Source of the DNA: Rhizophagus clarus
Lineage: Eukaryota; Glomeromycota; Glomeromycetes; Glomerales; Glomeraceae
NCBI GenBank assembly: GCA_015698045.1
Contig: BLAL01000321.1
Span: 124,001-188,000 of the forward strand
Reading direction: 5' to 3'
DNA: 64,000 nt
Below the pieces are notes generated by a model. It worked only from the letters and a program-made list of their open reading frames with translations, was not told the DNA's origin and did not search any database. The translations under genes were made by a program, and so were the position numbers. This document shows positions 23,451 through 34,444 of this stretch, piece after piece. Each line of letters begins with the position of its first letter. The first letter of the stretch is position 1.

Positions 23451-24330
23451 GGGGAATGGAAAGGACAAAAAGGGATGGAAAGAGTGAGAGAAGGGAATGG
23501 AAAAAGGAGAAAGGAAAATATGAGGAAGAAAGGAATAGAAGAAAGGAATGGGAAAATATGAGAGGGAAGGTAGAAATTACGAAAGGAAATGGAAAAGCAA
23601 AAGAAAAAAATTTTAAAAGTTCGGCCAAGAATTTTGTTCTAATGTTGCAGTATTGGTGTGTGCGAAGTACGAGTTGTGGAGTTTCTTCAATTTTTGACGA
23701 AGAAAACGCTTTGAAACGTGATAATTTCACGTATAATTGTGTAAGAACGAATAAGAGAGGAAGGGAAAATATGAGAGGGAAAGGAAAATGGTTGAAAAAG
23801 AGGGAAAAGGGAAGACGAAAGGGAAAGATTTTTTAAAAAAAATTTTCCTGTATAAGATAGATTATCAATTTGTATCACGTGTTAATGTTTTATTTTTTTA
23901 TACGTATGTAAAAAAAAAAATTAACAAAATACCTCGATTAGTTAATTTTGATTGGCTAAACAAATCAAATTACACATCCTAAAAATAAACAAATTAAATT
24001 TATATTGAAGCAAGAAATAACACATCAGAATAAAAGAAAGAAAAAAAGGAAGAGAAAGGGCAAAAAAAAATAAAGAAATGAATGAATAACAGGGATGAAA
24101 GGGAAGGGATGAAAAAAGAAAAAAAATGACAAGAAATGAGTTCACAAAATGAAGGAACTCAGTATCATACTATCAATATCTCTTAATAATGAACGAATTT
24201 TTTTTTTGTAACAAAAAAAGGAAAAGATGAGAAAAGGGAACGAAATGACGAAAAAAATAAAACAGAAAATAACGAAAATGGAATAAAAGAGAGGAAAGAG
24301 GAAAAATGTTAAAAGCATTTACCTTTCAGT
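23430..24330. other. Purine-rich (GA) strand-asymmetric stretch
   Basis: The plus strand is dominated by GGAAAGGAAAA-type tracts at about 23435-23610, 23750-23830 and 24020-24310. The frame at 23405-23836 encodes only Lys/Arg/Glu/Gly-rich low complexity and is not accepted as a gene. The stretch lies between array C (minus) and array D (plus), so the two arrays are divergent around it. Confidence 0.6.
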
Positions 24331-24379
24331 TTATCCAATAACCCTAGTAGAATAAAATCAACTATAATCTTGAAAATGG

Positions 24380-25160
24380 GTGAGGGTTGGATGTAGTTTA
24401 AGAAGAATTAGGGAGCGGTATTTAAGGAACGTTAGCAAACCTTTACAAATGTTCCATTATTTTTTTTTGCTTTGGTCGAGGATCCAAAGGTAATTTCAAA
24501 GTGGAGAATTTTTTTTAAGAACGTTACTAACGTTCTCTTTTATTTTTTTGTAGAAACAGAACTTTCGCTGAGAGTAAGGGTTTTTAACATTTTAATATAC
24601 TGTATTCTTTTCTTTTCTAATAAGCCTTTCAATACGTCTCTTGAAGGTAATTTCTAAGTCATTTATAATATTTCTTTGACAGTTAAACGTGAAGACAAAG
24701 ACGAGAAAAGAAGCAAAATAAAAAAATTAAAATTAAAATTAATCACGTGATTAAGGGTGTGTGCTATTTTTCTTTTTAAAGAAGACTACTGTACTAAGAC
24801 CGAATAGTATTGGAATAAGAATATCACTTATGAAACCTGAAACTTATGAATTGGACGAGAGTTAGGCGTGAGAATGGGTTTAGGGAAATTTTACTAACGT
24901 TCCTTTTGCAATGGAAGGTATAAATTAGGAAATGGTGACTTTGAACACCTGAATTAAGGGGCATTAGTAGGACCTTTACTAACATTCCTTTCAATTTTTT
25001 TTTTAACTGTAGGTGCTTCCTTTTTGAATCAAAAGTCGAGATGAAAATCCAAGATTAAGATGGGTATATTGTTGGAAGACTTGGTTGGGATTTTACTTAG
25101 AGAAATGTTTTAACATTTTATAGAATAGGGACGCGTCTAATATACAGAATCTTCTAAATT
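24380..25160 (+). other. Exon/intron-like array D (plus strand)
   Basis: Three exact TACTAAC boxes occur in plus orientation at 24525-24531, 24892-24898 and 24977-24983. The first lies in an intron-like block 24490-24553, from GTAATT to a T-run and TAG. It is followed by a 20-nt exon-like block (24554-24573) and donor GTAAGG. The third is followed by a T run and CTGTAG at 25007-25012. Blocks are less regular than in arrays A and B. A spliced transcript is plausible, but no open frame links the blocks. Confidence 0.45.
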
Positions 25161-26055
25161 TTGATAAATTACCACTATCTCTCTATAATATCAAATATAT
25201 TTAACCGGTTTGGGGTTGGAGTTTAAAAAAAAACTCGTGTACATGAGCAAATGCCAAAAGGAGTTTAGCGGGTGTTTAAAAATGATTCAGATATTAACGT
25301 AGATGGAATTGACATGTTCTCCATTTTGGTTAAAAAAATGAAATTTGGATAATAATATAATTTTACATTCTTGTATTTTTGAACAACCCTTATTATTTTC
25401 TATTTATAGGAATAAAAAATTAATAGTGATTAATTTTTCATTTTTCATTTTCGAAAGATAATATTGACCTTCCACAAAGTGAGGTCGTTGTACGTCCACA
25501 GATCAAATTAAGCATCGATAATCTGCACAGAGAATTGTAAATTAAAATTGACTTCATCTCCATGCATACAGTATATTATCATATGAAAATTAGTTTGGAA
25601 TATTCTCGCAATTGATTTTGCCAACAATATAAACTGTAATTAATATTATTAATTTTGTCTGACTGACACAATATAAGACATGACAAATTGCATAGGCGTT
25701 AAAAGTGAAATCATAAAGAAGCCTTTAACCTTTTTCATCTCAACCCAAAAGAAGCTTTTAATTTCGAATTTGTCATAAAGCATTGTCTACATTTCATTAT
25801 GTGTGGGGCGTTTATACTTCATTCTCATGATTGAATAATGAATGATATCAGATATGGCAAATTAACCTATTTATAACTGGTAGGGTTAACGGTTATAAAT
25901 AACATCATAAAAGGAAATTTTATCCAATACAATTTCATTATCTGCATCATCTGCATTAATTCGTACATCAAAATCAATTTTTTTTCCTTATTGGGAAACA
26001 AAAGCAATTCTGGCGTTTTATTAGGCTGTGGGCTGTAGCTTTACGGATTCGAGAT
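25161..26055. other. Intergenic stretch upstream of the secreted-protein gene
   Basis: No gene was seen. An inverted repeat, TATTTATAAC then GGTTATAAATA, lies at about 25869-25901, some 270 bases before the start codon of the next gene. It could be a binding site, but nothing further supports this. Confidence 0.45.
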
Positions 26056-26061
26056 TATTTT

Positions 26062-26068
26062 TATATAG
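26062..26068 (+). promoter_or_regulatory. TATA box of the 87-aa secreted protein gene
   Basis: TATATAG lies 107 bases before the ATG. A T10/A10 tract at 26118-26137 in the presumed leader is matched in position by the other secreted-protein gene at 41674. Confidence 0.5.
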
Positions 26069-26168
26069 AGCCTGTCTCTTTCTTTGATGTTAAAAAATCA
26101 GATTTCTTTCAAAAAACTTTTTTTTTTAAAAAAAAAAGAAGAAACTCTTAATTTACTTTAAAAAAAAA

Positions 26169-26517
26169 ATGGCAAAAATTTCTTTCTTCGTTCTTTTTAT
26201 GATCATCATTATCGCTTTTCAAACGATAAACGTTAGCGCTGGCCCAATCGCTTTTGCTGTATGCCAAACCGCATGTAATCTTGGATGGGTTTCATGTTAT
26301 GCATCAGCAGGATTAGTTGCGGGTATATAATTTATATCATTAGAATTTAAAAATTCGTTCAAATTATTAAGAATTTCTTATCACTAAAATTATTTATTTA
26401 CTTATAGGAACTGTCACCGCAGGAATTGGTGCACCTTTTGCAGCTATCGCGTGTAACGTCGCCCAAGGAATTTGTATGGGAGCATGTGGTTCCTTATTAG
26501 TTGCTCCGACTCCATAG
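26169..26517 (+). CDS. Small secreted Cys-rich hydrophobic protein (87 aa, 2 exons)
   Basis: Exons are 26169-26322 and 26408-26517. The 85-bp intron starts GTATAT and ends TTATAG, splitting a Gly codon. The product starts MAKISFFVLFMIIIIAFQ. This gives a clear N-terminal signal peptide, with likely cleavage after Ala24 before GPIAFAVCQ. The mature part of about 63 residues is rich in Ala and Gly and has six Cys in the pattern VCQTACN, SCY, ACN, ICMGAC, which could form three disulfides. Length and layout match a family of short fungal secreted proteins that I recall as expanded in mycorrhizal and other fungi; function unknown. The start is the only ATG that gives a signal peptide. Polyadenylation-like AATAAA follows the stop within ten bases. 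No break is visible, so this is one of two apparently intact genes here. Confidence 0.88.
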
Positions 26518-26519
26518 CG

Positions 26520-26581
26520 AAAATAAAACTTATAATAACAATACATATATGGCTTTGGTAAACTTTTTTTCAAATTTCACC

Positions 26582-26612
<31 letters not shown>

Positions 26613-27960
26613 ATGTATATAATTCAAAAAATTCTAAAAAAAAAAAAAATTTGAATTTTTCATATATTTTTTTATATGTATATATATTATTATATATTTA
26701 AGTTACAATAGTTACAATGTAAATTTTATGAAAAGCTCATATATTATGTATTGTAAAATCATTATGTTGAAGTAAAATAAAGCGCACCTCATTCTTTGCT
26801 TATTTTAAGAATATTTATTCATTTTTTCCCAACTAAAGAGAGAAAAAAAATATATATAAATGAACAACTATCTTTGAGAATATTTATAATGGACCAATAA
26901 TCCAACAACTAGTAGCTTATGGTCATGTTTAATCTATCTTCCTAAGATATTTTTTTTCTAATTTTTGATAAATATCTCTATAATTATGACATTCGAGATT
27001 GTCTGTTGTTCAATCTTTATTTTTCATTTGTTAATTACTAACCTATTTGTCATGTTTCAAATTTCCAAAGGTATTATTATGTTAGGAGGATATTATACAA
27101 ACAAAATTTTCTATCATGAAACTGTACAAGAAAAAATACAGCACTCTTGCTATAGTTTACTTTGTGTAGCTAACAACTATTTATTAAAAAATAGTATATC
27201 GAAATAGAATCACCATTTTCATGTCAATGTGAATTCAAAGTAAACCGGTCAGCATACAAAAATTTAAATCTTGATTATTTTATTGTATTTTATTTGAATT
27301 ATTTGCAAATATAATTTGGAAAGCTAAAATCAAATTCAGAACACTTGAATTTTTTTTTTATCAAAAAAAAAAATCCAATATCGTTTGTGACTTTGCATAA
27401 TAACAATGGAATTAAAGGTATCCTATTTCTTTATTACTGTATCTTTACGCCTTCCTTTGTTTCAGCTTTCAAATAATTATGATTATTAATTGACATTTTA
27501 TGATCTTATTCATTACTTATTTAAACATTACTGAGTATGCTAGCTAGAGTTTGAGTCTTTGAAACCACAACACTTAGAAATTCTCCAAAATTTCAAACCT
27601 CAAAAAGCTCCATAATATGTTACTTGAATTATCGATAAAACATGATTTTTTTTATAATTTCTTTCACTTTTTTCATTCGTTATCATATGAAAAATTGCAA
27701 CTTTTCTTTGATTAATTGACTATATATAAGAAAAATTCTCAGTCTATATGGACGTTTTAATTAATTTTATGGTGATTACAAAAAGCATTGGCTCATTTAT
27801 TGAAGTCTTTGTATATTTAACTAATGTTGGATTACAAAAAGAAATATCTTTCATGATTTATGCTGTTAAAGTTTCTAATCCTTGAAGGTGATGCTTATAC
27901 ACAAACTCAAACCTTTAAAAAAAGGTGTTAATATACAAATTCAATTACTTTAACAGTCAA
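26520..27960. other. AT-rich intergenic stretch
   Basis: A T-run/A-run palindrome at 26581-26613 and A/T repeats to 26700 follow the secreted-protein gene. The 80-codon frame at 26965-27207 has no recognisable feature and no coding bias. I do not call it. Confidence 0.45.
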
Positions 27961-28130
27961 TGAAAGCACAAATTCAATCACCATTCAATCCCTTGCAAAA
28001 TTGAAAACTCTTAAAACAGAATGTAAGACTATTAAAACAGAATTTTAATCTCTTGAAGAGAGAATTAAATTCTTGAACAAAATAATTCATCAATATCAAA
28101 TAAATCTAAAGATAATAGTACTATTTACCA
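27930..28130 (+). pseudogene. Decayed Lys/Glu/Leu-rich coding fragment
   Basis: One frame reads NSITLTVNESTNSITIQSL and then a coiled-coil-like AKLKTLKTECKTIKTEF, a TAA, then SLEERIKFLNKIIHQYQ. The heptad-like spacing of Leu and Ile continues across the stop. No family was recognised. Confidence 0.3.
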
Positions 28131-29660
28131 CAATAGCATTATGTTAATCCATAAGATATATTCACTTATTAATACAGCCAAATTCCAATATAATGATACG
28201 TCAGGAATCATAAAATTTTGGAAAAAATATTGTTATATCAATATTTATATACTCTCATATATAGTGAGAAATGAAATCCCATCATTATATTGAATTTTTA
28301 ATATGTATTGGTATACTGGATATCAGTATATTGAGGATAGACTCTAAACAGTTTCCTTATATATTTTTTTAAAGTTTTATTTAAAACATTATTCAAAAAA
28401 TCTCTATATGATAATCATTACCGTACCTAAAATTTTTTTTAATTTTAAAATTTTTCACTGAAATATTGATCTATTCATAATATAAAACAATGTTATTTTA
28501 TGAATAGAACAGGTTTCTCTTAGGTCAAAAAGGGCATTTTTCACATAGTTTTTGAGAAAAAATGCAAACCATTTTTTTTTTTGGACTTAAAAAAAATTCT
28601 TTTAACAAAATTTTCAAAATTTTAGTATGGTTATATTTAATTACATTCATTTTACTTATTTATTATTTAAATTTATTTAAATTAAACTTCTTTTAACAAC
28701 TGATTTTTAACTTTAGCCAAAATTATAATTTTGGTCAGAATTAAGTGGCAAAAATTGCCTGTAATGATATTTAGCAATATTTAATATTATTTATTTACTA
28801 TTTATTTATTTGAAGAAAATCTTATAAATTAAAATTAAATTAATAAACTTAATAAGTTAAAAATTAAAATTCTAAAATTCAAAATTTTGAAATTAAAATT
28901 ATAAAAATATTAATATTTTTAAGTTTATTAAATTTTTCATTTATGTATTATTTTTCTTAAATTATTTATTTAGCATTAATTTTATCTATAATATATATTA
29001 TCTATAAATTACAAAAATATCATGTAACTTTAAAATTTTATAAGTTAAAATTAAGCAATATTTAAACTTATAAAATGATAGAATAGTATATATTTAATAT
29101 TTCTATTGATTTACTTTTTAAAATTTAATATAAAAATTTAATTTTATTAAATTTAAAAATTCAAGAATAAATCCCATAATCTATATGGAAAAAAAAAATT
29201 TTGGACTAATAATTCATATGAAAATACCATTTTTTTTAATAAATTTTTCTATATATTCAGTTAATAATAACTTATTTATTTAAAAGAAAAATTAAAGTTA
29301 AAAAATAAATATAAGATAATAATAAAAAGTCTTTAAAAGATTAAGACTATCTAATGAATATGATAAATATAATAAATAAAATAATGAAAATAATAGTGGG
29401 TAAAATATTAAGAACAACAGAAAGATATATTAATACAATAATAATAAAAAATTTGTAAGAAAAGTATGATATTATAAATTTATATAAAAATGATATTAAA
29501 TTAACTTTTTTTATAGTCATCTTTATTATAGTCACATTATCCTATAGTTTCAAATTTTTATATATAAAATCTATCATTTATAGTCACAAACCACTTATAG
29601 TCACTATTATATCTTTTTTTAAAAATTTTATATATATGTAATTATAAAAAGATATTTATT
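28131..29660. other. AT-rich stretch, nothing recognised
   Basis: An AGCCAAAATTATAATTTTGG motif lies near 28713. TTATAGTCAC repeats lie at 29512-29605. No coding signal was seen. Confidence 0.5.
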
Positions 29661-29906
29661 AAAGGGTTTAATCATTTTTTACGCTTGTGATATATCACAC
29701 CCTTTTTTGTCATCTGTGTCACACCTCTTTTTTTTCATTTTTTTTATATGTATTCTGAGAACTTAGAATTTTTTCAGTTGTAAAAAATCTATTTTTCATG
29801 TCCATAATTAAATATTATATGTTTAATTTTGTCTGGTATTACCGTAATTTTACCCAGAGTGTTCAGAATGTGATATATCACAGATGTGAAAAAAATAAAA
29901 CCCTTT
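29661..29906. mobile_element. MITE with AAAGGGTTT termini
   Basis: The 246-bp element begins AAAGGGTTTAATCATTTTTT and ends with the complementary AAAACCCTTT. About 35-40 bp at each end are inverted copies, with one gap. Each arm includes the perfect 14-bp palindrome TGTGATATATCACA. The flanks allow a short A/T duplication (ATT), but the AT-rich context makes the length uncertain. Confidence 0.6.
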
Positions 29907-31199
29907 ATTAAAATATAATTATTTTATAATCTAATAATTAAATTTCAATGATTTTTAGCTCATTAGATTTATCTTATTAAAGGAATTAAATAGCAGAGTA
30001 ATAGTAATAATTTTATAATGATTGGATTAATATTGACCAAGTAATCCAATTTTAAATATCAAATTTGTATTCTATATCATTGGGAAAGTTATATTAGTTC
30101 AAATTTGTGGCAATCTGCAAAAATTGCAAATTGCTACCTTTTTTTAACTATTTTTAATAAAAATCTGCACAATATTACATGAGTCATACTTTTTATTTTT
30201 TTAAAAATTTTTTTATAAAAATTCTGTAATAATTTTCAAAATTACAGATTTTAAAAATATTTTGCACAAAAATCTTTAAGGATCTTTAGCATTTTCTTTT
30301 TTTATTTGATAAACTTTACATAAATTTTTTTTTTATTTTGATAAAGCTTTACATAGAGATGTAATCTAGATGGAATTTTACAATCTATAATCTGATCCAT
30401 TTTCATCAAATTTAATCTGTAATCTGATCAGATTGGATTTAAAAATTTGTCAATCTATTTAAATCGAATCCAAAATCCAGAAATTTTTAAAGGTGTTGAA
30501 TAGTATTAAACAATACAATTGTTTTTTAATATTAAAAAAGCCTTTAATTATTAGACCTTACATAGACAAATAGAGTATCTTATTTAAAATGTGTATTATA
30601 CTTATTAATATATACAAATATTTATTTTAATTAATTAAATTACATAAATTAATCTAACTTAATATCTATATTAATTATTTTTATATCTTTGTTACTATTT
30701 TTACTAATACTATTATCTTTTTCATTGATTGCAATATATATATATACACTTGCTAAGAATCGAGAAACTGGATTTTCTACAAAAAGAAATAAAAATGTTA
30801 ATATAATAATGTTTTTCTTAGTAAAGTTTTTGAATGAAATTTACTGCAGGAATTCAAAATTAAAGCTGAATTCCTATTAAAAATTTTTTTTAAAAACATA
30901 CTAGGATATATGATTTTTGTTTATTATTTAGTACAAGAATATTTTCTAAATAGTATAACAGGTCAATTATAATTATATTTTACAAATTATTTACCAATTT
31001 TACTATATTAAATTATAATGTATAATGAATATCTTAAATTGTGTAATAATATAGCCTTGAAATTTGAGAATCTGATTTTAATATTTAAAGCTGAATTTAT
31101 AAATTGAGTTAACCTTTATGCAAATATCTGAAAAACCAGTTATCAAGAAAGTTTTAACATTTGTTAAAAAGTTAAGGACAAAACAGGATTTTTAAAATA
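29907..31199. other. AT-rich stretch with possible hAT-like scrap
   Basis: TAGAGATGTAATCTAGATGG near 30356 resembles hAT termini, followed by repeated AATCTGATC motifs to 30480. No partner terminus was found. The 63-codon frame at 30689-30880 is not supported as a gene. Confidence 0.4.
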
Positions 31200-32160
31200 G
31201 AATAAAACTTTAGCAAAAGCATTTTTTTAAACTAACTTTTTTTTAAAGTTTCAAAAAATTTTGAAACTTATTTTAATATTCAATTTTCCTCTTTAAAACC
31301 AATTTTTGTATAAAAAAAAAAGAAAAAAAATTATAACTTATTTTTTAAAAGCTTTGAAAATTTTATTTTAAAATTTCACCTAGAAGTTCAGTATCCAAGT
31401 CAGTATCAATTTTCCTAAAAAGTTTTTTTTTAATTTCAAAAATTTGAAACTTTACCCAGAATTCTAGTATCATTAACATTAATATAATTTTTTTTAAAAG
31501 TTTTTAAAAACTTAGGAATTCAGAATTAAAGTTTAACTGAATCTAAAAATCTTTATCAAAATACTATGAAAATCTATTTAAAAAAAAAAAAAAAATAAAT
31601 TATTAATAACAGTTCATTAAAAAAAATGTATTGAAAAAAACCCCTTCCTTATCAAATTTTCACATATCCAGTACATGAATAATCAAGCCATCTAAAAAGA
31701 AAAAAAAAGAACAGTTAAATAGTTCATTTAAAAAAAAAAGAAAAAAAAGCTTAAACTCATCAAAGCTTTTATTTATCTAAAATTTTTTACATATCCAAAA
31801 AGTCTAAGAAACCAATTTTTTTTTTAAAAAAAAAAGAAATTAGTAAGTTTTTGAAAGATAGAATAAAGAAATTAAAAAAAAAATCATACCACTCACCAAC
31901 ATTTAAAAAATCAATGAGCTAAAATTTATACTCAAAAATAACAAATAATCTGGCTTCTATAAAATGAATTAAATGAAACATTTAATGAATAATTTATTAA
32001 AAAAAAAATTTTTTTAAAAATATAATGATACTTATATTTGAAGAACTGGTCATCTAAAAAAGAAAATAATAAAATATTAGCAATAATTGCTTCATCCAAA
32101 AAAATATCACAAAAAAAATATTGATTTTTATCTACCAATAAGACAATGTAATCCATTTCA
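31200..32160 (-). other. Degenerate exon/intron-like array E (minus strand)
   Basis: Acceptor-like pyrimidine runs ending in AG recur on the minus strand near 31692, 31804 and 32053. One branch-like TTACTAATTT lies near 31845. Donors are mostly lost, though GTGAAA follows one block. The layout matches arrays A to C, but the signals are weak. Confidence 0.3.
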
Positions 32161-32175
32161 TGTTTAACTTTATTT

Positions 32176-32330
32176 GGGGTCTTTGCAATAGAAAGGTACG
32201 AAACTCAAAAAAATTTTTAAATTTACTTTATATGCTAATTATATTTTTTATACTAAAATAAGTGTAAATTTAATATTAATTAAATTTTTATTTTTTTTTG
32301 AGTTTCGTACCTTTCTATTGCAAAGACCCC
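32176..32330. mobile_element. GGGGTCTTTGC MITE, copy 2
   Basis: A 155-bp copy with perfect terminal GGGGTCTTTGCAATAGAAAG on both ends in inverted orientation. It is flanked by the 4-bp duplication ATTT. The internal sequence is nearly identical to copy 3 at 54819, so both are recent. Confidence 0.85.
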
Positions 32331-32970
32331 ATTTATTCATATAGGTTTACTAAAATAAATGAAAAAGGAATATTAATACATTTTCTAAAGTAAAAAAAAG
32401 AAAATAAAAAAAAGAACAAACTTACTTTTCTATACCATACATTCAGTTTTATTTGTTCATTCAGATTTCATTTTTAAAATAGAAAAAAATAATATTAATT
32501 AAAGAATAAATTAAAAAAAAATAGACAAAATGACAAAATATCAAGAATCTTGTCTATTTCTTTTCTATTTTTTCTATACTCTTCATTCCATTTTTCCTAT
32601 TCCCTTCATTCTATTTTTTTCATATTCTTTCTTTTTTCTATACTTTTTATTTTTATTTCTTTTGTACTTTTATTTTGTTTCTTTTGCCATTTAAATTTGC
32701 TATAAGTAAAAGAAAATGATCAAGCTTTTAAAAAAAGATTTTTTTTTTGAGCCAAGTCTTAATAATATTTAAATCTAGCTAAATTGGTTAGATTTTGCTG
32801 ATCTGATGTTTAATCTATAGAAACTTTTAAGAGTTTATAAAAAAAATAGAGAAAGTTCTCATTTTAGAAGATACAATATATATGATGATTAGGATTCTGC
32901 AAAAAATCTGATCTGATTAGATCTGATCTGAATCCAATCCAGTTGGATCTGGATCAGATTATAGTATAAT
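32331..32970. other. AT-rich stretch before the hAT element
   Basis: Contains CTTTTCTATTTTTTC-type pyrimidine runs (32530-32690) and GATCTGATCTGA repeats (32900-32960). No gene was seen. Confidence 0.45.
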
Positions 32971-32995
32971 TAGAGATGGAAGTTAATTAACCATG

Positions 32996-33115
32996 GTTAA
33001 TTAATGGTTAATTTGGTTAATTATAATTAGTTAAGATTGGTTAATTAATGGTTAATTTAATTAATTATAATTAGCTAAGATTGGTTAATTAATGGTTAAT
33101 TTGGTTAATTATAAA
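32996..33115. repeat. Subterminal tandem repeats of the hAT element
   Basis: About three copies of a ~45-bp unit with GGTTAATTAATGGTTAATTT followed by GGTTAATTATAATTAG. Similar GTTAATTAACTG repeats lie inside the right end (39730-39810). Subterminal repeats are usual transposase-binding sites in hAT elements. Confidence 0.6.
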
Positions 33116-33647
33116 TTGACCAATCAGAAAAACAAATTTGTATTATGTAATCAAAATTCTTTTTTTTTTTTGATTATCAATTTTTTTTCATCTTTTTTTT
33201 TTTTAATTTTACAATAATTAAAAAAAGAGGTCCTGTCTGAAAACACTGGACAGTTATTATACAAAACCAAGTGGAAAATAATAGAAATAATTTATATCCT
33301 CCTGTACAATATAATTATTATACCAAAATTTTTAATCAGGCTATTTCTTTACGAATGTAAATACACCTTGATAAAGAATACCCCAAAGCATTAGATAATG
33401 CAAAATCTAAATAAAACATATGGACAGATCTGACTCGACAACATCACTCCCGTAACAAATAATATGTGATCACGCCTCATCAATATTATATCACATCAAA
33501 TATAGGATTTGATTGGTTTTCAAAAACAATTATAGATTACCCGAATAAGAAATTACATTTTTTGATGGATAAAATTAAAGATATAAAAAATGACGTGAAT
33601 ATAAATTTTTTTTTCCTTCATACGCGTCCTATATATTTTGTTTTATA

Positions 33648-34204
33648 ATGCCATTTACTTGTTTTCTTTGTTCTGCTAATTTTCCCAAAGTTTTTTCATC
33701 TAAAAACTCACTTTCTATTCATGAAAAGTCTGTTCACCCAAATAACAAAATAATACCTCACTCACGAAGCCTAACTTCTCCATCTTTATATGATATTCAC
33801 CAATTTAAACAATCATTTGTAATGCAGTTAAAGGCACGCTTACAATTTCATAGAAGTGAACCTCGAGTAAAAACTTTAAAAATGAAGCCTTTTTCTGAAG
33901 GACTTTTCATTGTTTTATTCTATAATGAATCAACTTTCCAATATTCACCAGCAAAAAGAATGTATACTTGTAAGTTCAAAAGTGGTCAAGGATATGAACA
34001 GTTGGGTATTCTTTTTGATAATAAAAATTGGGGCAGCAAAAAATAACGGATGGGTACATGCACATATGTTTTGATGCAGAATACACAACAGACTTATAAT
34101 GTTACTTTCTGTTAGAAAGAACGTGTGTACAAAGATTCTGATATACAGTTACGTTGTGGTTCAATGCGCTTTGAATTTAATGTTGATGTAAGGGATTTGT
34201 AGAA
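33648..34204 (+). pseudogene. C2H2 zinc-finger protein gene, broken C-terminal part
   Basis: An intact 132-codon frame (33648-34046) starts MPFTCFLCSANFPKVF and carries one C2H2 finger near residues 5-30, with Cys-X2-Cys and a His-X4-His pair (HEKSVH). After the stop a shifted frame continues with ERVYKDSDIQLRCGSMRFEF and DVRDL then TAG, where Trp is likely. The original protein was therefore longer, about 185 residues. I recall similar single-finger proteins as a repeated family in Rhizophagus and associate them with mobile DNA. The region just upstream (33420-33470) is less AT-rich and could hold its promoter. It is transcribed toward the minus-strand pseudogene. A zinc-binding nucleic-acid-associated role is inferred from the finger only. 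Confidence 0.5.
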
Positions 34205-34444
34205 GGTAATTAAAAATCTCTTTATTTATGTATACAATAACTTAGAAATTTAAAAAAAAAAAATTTAGAATTAGAGAATTTTAGAGATTTAAAATTATAG
34301 AAATAAAGTTAATTAAAATTATACGAATAAAGCAAGATTATTATTTTATTTACATTATTTTTATGTTATTAGAATATTTACAAAAGTTCACGGTACCATT
34401 GTATATCTTATTATCATTATAACATGTTATTTCGTAAGTTCATC
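34205..34444. other. AT-rich spacer between convergent remnants
   Basis: It separates the C2H2 remnant from the minus-strand pseudogene. It contains only A/T-rich sequence. Confidence 0.5.

Noticed and set aside
23405-23878. 143-codon plus-strand and overlapping minus-strand frames
   Set aside because: Low-complexity GA-rich DNA gives stop-poor frames on both strands. No domain is present.
26965-27207. 80-codon hydrophobic ORF
   Set aside because: No signal peptide geometry, no conserved motif and no nearby promoter-like change in composition.
30356-30480. hAT element starting TAGAGATGTAATCTAG
   Set aside because: No complementary right terminus or 8-bp duplication was found.
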